Assembly (NCBI GenBank): GCA_949987705.1
Contig: OX465283.1
Coordinates: 71,557,720-71,621,719 of the forward strand
From: Thereva unica
Lineage: Eukaryota; Arthropoda; Insecta; Diptera; Therevidae
Reading direction: 5' to 3'
Length of the DNA: 64,000 bases
A model generated the notes under the pieces. The model was not told the DNA's origin and searched no databases. It saw only the letters and a list, made by a program, of their open reading frames with translations. Of this stretch, positions 58,054 through 64,000 are shown piece by piece; within the stretch, counting starts at the first letter, position 1; each line of letters opens with the position of its first letter. The position numbers and the translations under genes are program-made.

Positions 58054-58700
58054 CAGAAGAAATTGGTGCTGCTTTCAGCTTTCTATGTCAAATAGTTTTT
58101 GAACTAGATCAATTTAAAGATTTCAAAATTTGTTAAAATTTTAAGATCTTCGACTTTTTGAAAATTTATAACTAATAAAATGGAAGTCCAAAATTTGAAA
58201 ACTTGTTTTTTTTAGTTTCCACCAGAAGAACAAATATAAAGAAATTGTTTTTCACCTTCCATTGTTTGCAGTATATATTTACGAGCTCAATATTTAATTG
58301 TTGATAAGGGGACTCTAAAATGGATAAATCCTGTAATTGCAAGTCCGAGAAAGAATTCCTTCTGTCATACGTTTTTCCTGAAAATTGACTGGACATGAAG
58401 CCTATAAAGGTATTGAACCTATTTTTAATTTATTTTTACCAAAACAATTACGATCGAATTGTTTTGAGCAGACGTACGATTTTTTATTGTGGGCGGGGAG
58501 TTAACTTTACAAGCATTTAGAAAAAGCACTTGTCCCAGAATTTGAATAAAATAAAACAAAGAATAATTACCTAAATTCGATTCTAAAATCAATCGAGTTA
58601 GCCAATACCGAAAAACCAGAAAATAAAAAAAAAGTAACCAAAACCTCAACTAATCACCTATTTTAAAAATATCGCAAACCCTCTCACCAAGAATTTGAAA

Positions 58701-59033
58701 TCAAGTGAAATTGATAGTGGATCTCAGACAGTCATTAAAAAAATACACGGAATGTTCTAAGAAATAGTTAAAATACAAAGCATCAGGGAAATCCTTCAAT
58801 GTAGCGCTAGAGGCAAACGTTTGAAAGATGAGAAAGAAACAAAGATGTTGCGAGAAACATTCTGTTGTCAGTTCCTTTCCTTGCCCCCCTAAAATTCTAG
58901 CTTCCTTATCCACGAACTCACCGCATGTCTTGTGCTGCGGACCATGACCACGTTCGCCTCCGTGTGTAGCTAGAAACTCGAATATGTTGCAAGTTGCTAA
59001 GGGGGAGGCAATCTCATAGGCCTGCCGAGGCAA
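58701..59033 (-). CDS. 110-codon open frame in the right arm (doubtful gene)
   Basis: Mirror copy of the left-arm frame; the first 86 codons are the same apart from residue 6. It then reads 24 codons into the centre instead of stopping. The same doubt applies. Confidence 0.2.
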   Translation of the reverse strand: MPRQAYEIASPLATCNIFEFLATHGGERGHGPQHKTCGEFVDKEARILGGQGKELTTECFSQHLCFFLIFQTFASSATLKDFPDALYFNYFLEHSVYFFNDCLRSTINFT

Positions 59034-59121
59034 AAAGCGTTCGGGTTTTTTGTTCTAGCTGTCGCATCTTTATACGGAGTATTATGTTATCTCTGGTTTT
59101 ACCTTCACCATTTTCTATTCT

Positions 59122-59939
59122 TAGTCCAGTCAAATTAGGGTTTCACCTCGGAATTTGAGGTAATAAGCTGAAAATTGGCATGAAGCCTTGTTTTGGCATT
59201 TTACATGATGTGTCAAAAGTCACATATAATCTCGTGTCCGCGGCTTGAGATATTAGAGGTCAAAGGTCACAAAAATCAGTTTTTCGCAAATATCTCGCTT
59301 TCTATGCTTTAAGTGAAATTGTTATGTTCCGTAGCGTATGGCTCTTGTCGGGACCCGTCGTGTCTCAATTCAATGTCCGAGGATACACCCATTAACCTTG
59401 AGTTGAACGATGATAACGCCGACCGCCTTTCATTATTCTCTTCTGAGATGATTACAGATGAAGATGGCAATATGAAAGAAGTGGAAATAGAAGAGTTAGA
59501 GAGATAATCAATAAAATTATTTCATAACCTGTAACCTATGGACTAGGCCTACTGGGGATACCATGCAAAAAGGCTGCTTGAGTTCTACTTCGAAGGTGGT
59601 GAGGAAAAGAATGCAGCGCGATGCTCGAGTTTTCTCAGCCCCATATCTCGAAAACTATTGATTCTACGTAAATTCTGTACAAGACAGTTTTATGCAGATT
59701 TGTCTAATGAACAAAGTTTACTCAACCAAAATTTGCGTAAAGCCGATAATTTACGAGATATTTGCGAAAAACTGATTTTTGTGACCTTTGACCTCTAATA
59801 TCTCAAGACGCGGACACGAGATTATATGTGACTTTTGATACATCATGTAAAATGCCAAAACAAAGCTTCATGCCAATTTTCAGCTTATTACCTCAAATTC
59901 CGAGGTTGACCCCTTTTTTTGCCTTATTTGACTGAACTA
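59122..59939. mobile_element. Inverted-repeat element, second insertion in Tigger
   Basis: Ends TAGTCCAGTCAAATTAGG and inverse TAGTTCAGTCAAATAAGG. Arms of about 180 bp, diverged by a few percent, share GTGACCTTTGACCTCTAATA and AAACTGATTTTTGTGACC. Flanks TCT at 59119-59121 and 59940-59942. Removing the element with one TCT restores the Tigger frame, which supports these ends over an alternative with TA flanks. Only 20 bp of Tigger separate it from the previous element. Superfamily open. Confidence 0.8.
59313..59507 (+). CDS. 64-residue acidic open frame in the loop of the element (doubtful)
   Basis: The peptide has a cysteine-containing start (CSVAYGSCRDPSC) and a strongly acidic rest (MSEDTPINLELNDDNADRLS, MITDEDGNMKEVEIEELER). 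This composition is unlike chance AT-rich translation and GC content rises locally. It could be a host exon fragment captured by the element. No family is recognised. Confidence 0.3.
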   Translation: MKLLCSVAYGSCRDPSCLNSMSEDTPINLELNDDNADRLSLFSSEMITDEDGNMKEVEIEELER

Positions 59940-59942
59940 TCT

Positions 59943-61015
59943 GTTGAAAACGGTTTGAAAAAATTGGCGAATGTAGTACATTTTGAAAGTTCGGATGATT
60001 CCTTGGCCCAGCGGCTGTATTAATGAAGTGCAGCTAGGAGGAAGAAAAACAATTTTCACATTGGGATGATTCAGTTCCTTACTATGACTGCTAGCATTAT
60101 CAAGAATCAATAATGCTTTGAAACTAAAATTATTTTCAATCATATAGCTTTCCACTTGCGGGATAAAGCAATTATAAAACCAATCCTTAAATAATTCTTG
60201 GGTCATCCATGCTTTTTGATTAGCTCGCCAAAATACAGGCAACTCAGACATCCTAATATTTTTGAATGCTCGAGGAGTTGAATAACAGTTTATTATCATA
60301 GGTTTTATTAACAAACTTCCTGATAGATTGCTACACATATGGATAGTGACACGTTGTTTAGACGCTTTAAATCCTGAAGCCCGCTTTTCACTTGTTGAAA
60401 TGTAGGTCCGAGGTGGAAGTCTTTTCCAGTACAATGCTGACTCGTCAGCATTAAAAATCTGATCTGGCGCATATCCTCCTTTATCGATAATTTGAGGGAG
60501 CTCCATTTTAAATTTTTCGGCAGCCTCAGCATCAGCTGAGGCCTGTTCACCTTGAAATTTGATGTTGTGCAAGGAGTATCTTTTCTTTAGCTTTTGTAGC
60601 CACCCTGTGCTTGCAGTAAATGGATGGCTGTGTCGCTCTGTAGGAGAATGATCAATCCTTTTAAAATGCTCATAGATTTTAAGTGCTTTCTGTTTAATAA
60701 GATTTCCGCACACAGGTGTCTTTTTTGATACACAGTCTTCTAACCAAATCATCAGAGCTCGTTCCATTTTAACCATATTAACGTCTCGGGTACGAGTAGC
60801 GCGCCTCGCACCTGATGGGCAACCATCTGCAATAGTTCTCCTTATTTTTTTCTCATTTTTCTTTATCGTTCGAATTGTAGATTCATTCAAATTTAAGGAT
60901 CTTGCAACAGACGTTATTTTTTCTCCATCCTTTAAACGATTTAAAATTTCGATTTTGTCCACAAGAGATATAAACTTCCTTTTTAACTGTTTTCCGTTTT
61001 TATTATTTCAGCCAT
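59943..61015 (-). pseudogene. Tigger transposase, N-terminal and catalytic part
   Basis: The open part, 60962 to 59937, gives 341 residues. Residues 1-45 form the first helix-turn-helix (KDGEKITSVARSLNLNESTI); about 60-130 a CENP-B-like DNA-binding part; 165-341 the DDE region with NADES (D173), ILDNASSH (D288) and LIQPLGQGII, where pogo transposases have a third aspartate (QPMDQG) and this copy has glycine at 319. The likely original start is the ATG at 61015, followed after about nine codons by a frameshift. The frame ends at an inserted element (59122-59939); its last true host codon before the insertion encodes the R of FNR. Confidence 0.85.
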
Positions 61016-61441
61016 TTTACAAACCTATGGGTAATTATTTTTTTCAAGTAAATATTGCAGCAAATAAAAAATTTTACCTAATGTACAATTTCAATAACGT
61101 AAATTAAAGAAGTGAAAAGAAGTTTGTTAGTAACTGAACGAAACTGGACGTCTGAACACGTTTAAAGACAATCTTAGAATAAATTAAAAGAGGACAATGC
61201 TTTATTTTTGCCCATTTTTCGGGGAATTCCCTGATAACTAGAATTGACAAACAAAAATTTAAAACATCGAATAAATGTTGCCATAGATACATTTTTCAAG
61301 TCATTTGAGTTGTTGGAATGTTCTTGTATGAAAAACGCGTTATAAAGAGACCGCGTTATAGGAGAACTTGTCGCATTTTTCACACCGCGTTATATGGAAA
61401 TCGCGCTATAAAAACACAGCGTTATAGGAGACTTGACTGTA

Positions 61442-61829
61442 CCCAGTATTAATATCTAAATATTTATTTATATGTATATCTAAAATATAAAAAAAATCAA
61501 AAATGATGATATAAATACTCCAGTCTTACAATTAAAGCTATACAATAAAATGATAAATTATTGTACCAGTTGACAAAACTAAAGCACCCACCCCCGCAAT
61601 TCGATGGAATATTAGCTACCGCCACTGCCTAAAATTTAGGCTCTAAGGATTAACGATCAGTTATATCGCGAGTGATAAAAATGTACGAGGCCGGGGGAAT
61701 GCAAAAAAAACGAAGAAATTGGGATTTTCCTCACACTTTGTACCTAAACGGAGTCACTCAAGTGACTTCAGCCTGGGAATAATTCGAGTTTAAGTAAATT
61801 TTAAAAAAATATTCTTTTTCTCTAAACAA
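61442..61829. other. Short unassigned stretch right of Tigger
   Basis: No element end or coding signal was seen. Confidence 0.35.
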
Positions 61830-61834
61830 CCTTT

Positions 61835-62497
61835 GGCCCCTGTGCAGAAAGTCGTATTTGCTGTCATAAGAAGTGACGCTGATATAGCGGTGTGCTGATA
61901 GTCGATTCTTGTCGTGTAAAATCTGCTGACATAAACGACAGCTTATTTGTGTGCTGACAGTTGTTTTTATTGTAGTTTTGTTGTCACTCTTGGTCGGGCT
62001 GTTTGCGTTAGTGACAAAGTAGGAAAATTTGAAAGAAAATACATATTTGATATTTTGGAGTATTGCTAAAGGGCAGAGAAATGCTGACAAATTGCTGACA
62101 AATTACACAAATGCTTGGGAAGCAAAAATAACCTAAAATTTTTAATTCTTCGCGTTTGCTATCTACATCTTCCGAGCTACTAAACCACAACTCAGCAGAA
62201 TTTAACATCTTTAATCTCAAATTGTTTATAATTTATTAAAATTTTCGCGAAACACAAGCTTAACAATGTTTATTCTTCAAACTAAAAGTGTTTATTCCTC
62301 ACGAAACACAAAAACTTAGCACATACACTCTCTGACCCCTGTGCTGACAGTCGTAATTTTACTGCAACGACAATTTCTTCAACTCAAACGACTTGTCACG
62401 CCTTGTCTCAGCACACAAACTAAAAAACGAGACGACAAGGACATATGCATGCGACTGTCATGTCATGTCATATGACTCGACTTTCAGCACAGGGGCC
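61835..62497. mobile_element. Inverted-repeat element rich in GCTGACA/TGTCAGC motifs
   Basis: GGCCCCTGTGCAGAAAGTCG at the left and the inverse GGCCCCTGTGCTGAAAGTCG at the right differ at one base. A third copy of the terminal motif, CCCCTGTGCTGACAGTCG, lies inside at 62336 in the same orientation as the left end. Motifs with GCTGACA and CGACA recur throughout. The target duplication is ambiguous (TTT, or CCTTT if the ends are uneven). No transposase. Confidence 0.65.
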
Positions 62498-62921
62498 TTT
62501 ATCTTGGAGTGTTCAAAGAAATTTTTGGGTACCTTTTGAGGATGTTGAAAATGTGCAGAAAAAGGGACCTCATTGAACTAATTTTTGGATTACAGTGACA
62601 AATAAGACCCTTAATTTCTGTTATCCCCATGAAACACCATTGTTTTTATTAATTAAATGAAAGCCCCATTCTCGACTATAAAAAGGATATTCATGGATAC
62701 CGTAAGTCATTCATTAAAGCACCGTAAGTCAGTATTCCCCAACAGCAAAATTGAAAACGCCTTATCTCGAAAACGGGCAAAGATAAACCCCTCTCTTTGT
62801 GGTTTTTGTCGATCATTTTTTTTTCTGTAGTATCAATCACTTTAACCATTGTACAAGTTGTGACAGGACTCCCTGTATACGTAGAGCTACAATTGGTTAT
62901 TTTCTGACTATTAACTCCAAT

Positions 62922-63037
62922 TTATAATAAAGTTAAAAAATTAGAGTGTTTAAGTATGATGCATTTGAAAAGAATGAATGTACTCTTTTAAAATGCATCA
63001 TACTTAATCACTCTAATTTTTTAACTTCATTATAATA
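62922..63037. repeat. Long hairpin, about 50-bp arms
   Basis: AAGTTAAAAAATTAGAGTG and AAGTATGATGCATTT at 62931-62969 are repeated in inverse at 62992-63030 with two or three mismatches, around a centre of about 22 bases. No target duplication is evident. It could be a tiny snap-back element. Confidence 0.7.
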
Positions 63038-63039
63038 AG

Positions 63040-63635
63040 TAATTAAACACTGATATACAAGGTTTACTTTTGCTTCAAAAAACTCCCGCTGTTATTTGTT
63101 ACTTAGGGAGTACTCACCTTATAAGTAGGAAATGGCCGCGGTATATTTGTGGGTGTTTTTAATGATAACACTTGTTATAAGTTATTGTTATTTTATTAAA
63201 AACGTTTACACTTATTATTGTTACAATTATTTAATTTGGTTGTATATATTTATATGTATATATTCGGTTTTTATTTGTCATTGACTTTAAAACGGGTCTG
63301 TCGAAATGGAGCGCGAGGACCAAAGTGAAGATGCCGGAAATTGGCTGTGTCGATAGACATGCTGAGGAATGGACCGAAAAACGGCAAGATCACTGAACTT
63401 TCGTTCGGTGATCGATGGGAGTGTTCCGACTGATCGTTTTGATCGTGTCGGAAGTTGTTGTGTGACATTGCGTAAAGTTCGGTAATTAAACTTTACGCGG
63501 TCACTACATATTAATTGGTCGTATTACAGTTTTGTAGAGTGAGAGTTTAATTTTCATGTGCACAAATCTTGAGTGCAGGATTTGTTTTTAGGTATAAAAG
63601 GCTTTATTAGTCAGTAGTATTCGTCGTTTTTCTTC
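63040..63635. other. Unassigned stretch
   Basis: A minus frame at 63468-63271 lies in GC-richer DNA without a recognised domain. Confidence 0.3.
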
Positions 63636-63639
63636 TTCT

Positions 63640-64000
63640 TCTTTATTTATTTTTGTAATTGCAGACCCAAGGTAGACTATTTTATCGAATACTTCTAGGT
63701 TATGTTTGCCGATAGTTATATTTCTTCCTGTTCTAAATCTTCCTGCCCTGGAGTGTTGCATCACCTTCGTTTTTTTTCGTTTATCTTCAGACCTATGCCC
63801 TTTCCCGCATCTTTTAATTCGACATAAGTTTCTTTTGCTGCCATAAAGGACCTTCCACGATGTTTACGCCCCCCACATAACCAAGTAATTATATCGACTG
63901 TGTACCTATTGCCCTTCTCTGTACTGACGTTTTTCTTATCACCCATTCTAGGGCGAGGTTGCAGAGCATTGGGGCCAGTCCATCCCCTTGTCTAAGTCCT
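63640..64000 (-). pseudogene. RTE-like LINE reverse transcriptase fragment, runs off the window
   Basis: From the right edge on the minus strand: a LRQGDGLAPMLCNLALE-like stretch at 63995-63945 (family: LRQGDALAPLLFN), a catalytic segment changed from YADD to YVGGVN-like near 63875, then VELKDAGKGIGLKINEKK near 63800. The loss of the DD pair means it is inactive. The remainder of the copy lies beyond 64000. Confidence 0.75.

Larger units (their letters stand above)
57730..59096. mobile_element. Palindromic element with 323-bp nearly identical arms, inside Tigger
   Basis: Ends CCAGAGATAACATAATACTC and inverse. The arms 57730-58052 and 58774-59096 are complementary over their full length with one mismatch that I can see (near 57812). 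Flanks TTTTA at 57725-57729 and 59097-59101 form a 5-bp duplication; removing the element and one duplication restores the Tigger frame. The 721-bp centre is AT-rich. The near-identity of the arms means recent insertion or ongoing conversion. I do not recognise the family. Confidence 0.85.
56646..61439 (-). mobile_element. Tigger (pogo group) DNA transposon, nearly full length, twice interrupted
   Basis: Ends CAGTCAAGTCTCCTA and inverse, each beside TA (56644-56645, 61440-61441), as in Tc1/mariner/pogo elements. Subterminal motifs related to CCGCGTTATATGGAAA recur at both ends (for example 56677, 56818, 56880, 61349, 61384), likely transposase binding sites. One gene on the minus strand encodes a pogo-type transposase. 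Without its two insertions the element is about 2.6 kb, the usual size of an autonomous Tigger. Confidence 0.9.

Noticed and set aside
59124..59937. TA as the target duplication of the second insertion in Tigger
   Set aside because: TA is present on both sides, but removing the element on that basis leaves the Tigger frame broken, while TCT flanks restore it.
1..64000. CRISPR arrays, bacterial operons, phage or integron features
   Set aside because: No regularly spaced short repeats and no bacterial coding pattern; all evidence points to a eukaryotic nuclear genome.

Overview
The window looks like insect (at least arthropod) nuclear DNA. It is AT-rich, has no operons or bacterial-type gene density, and is packed with eukaryotic transposable elements: hAT, Tigger/pogo, Tc1, PIF/Harbinger-like and other small inverted-repeat elements, a Ty3/gypsy LTR retrotransposon, two RTE-like and two other LINE groups, and a tRNA-derived SINE. 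The species cannot be named from sequence alone. Only one piece looks like a host gene: an acceptor site plus a short proline-rich last exon at 55-240 with a poly(A) signal. Almost everything else recognisable is a decayed transposable element; the long AT-rich stretches between them hold nothing I can assign.

Layout. 0-7.6 kb: host 3' exon; a complete non-autonomous hAT element (1129-2721) with a SINE inside it; RTE LINE fragments; a three-unit tandem repeat; a small TAA-flanked element; a minus-strand LINE. 10-13 kb: a broken gypsy pol (RNase H end, integrase). 13.9-16.5 kb: four inverted-repeat elements almost end to end, each with its own target-site duplication. 16.8-19.1 kb: LINE, SINE and RNase H scraps. 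19.6-20.6 kb: two more small inverted-repeat elements. 24.3-25.9 kb: a second hAT element containing a recent 200-bp tandem duplication. 26-30.4 kb: SINE and two LINE copies. 31.7-33.3 kb: a Tc1 element built as an inverted repeat of the 3' half of its own transposase gene. 35.8-37.5 kb: a nested pair of palindromic elements abutting a hAT transposase remnant. 39-50 kb: RTE fragments, one split by a LINE that is itself split by another LINE. 50.4-53.8 kb: palindromic elements, satellite units, SINE, RTE 5' end. 56.6-61.4 kb: a nearly complete Tigger element whose transposase is broken by two unrelated palindromic insertions only 20 bp apart. 61.8-64 kb: another inverted-repeat element, a hairpin and an RTE fragment.

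How the parts work together. The clearest functional link is between the main LINE (copies at 6.3, 16.8, 26.6, 29.4 and 40.6 kb) and the SINE (1.5, 26.1 and 52.1 kb): their 3' tails are alike, from AGTACAAAGGG to GCCACAT plus an A-run, so the LINE reverse transcriptase probably mobilises the SINE. Most inverted-repeat elements here carry no transposase and must depend on enzymes encoded elsewhere. Nested insertions give relative ages: the Tigger, the RTE element and the 1129-2721 hAT element are older than what sits inside them.
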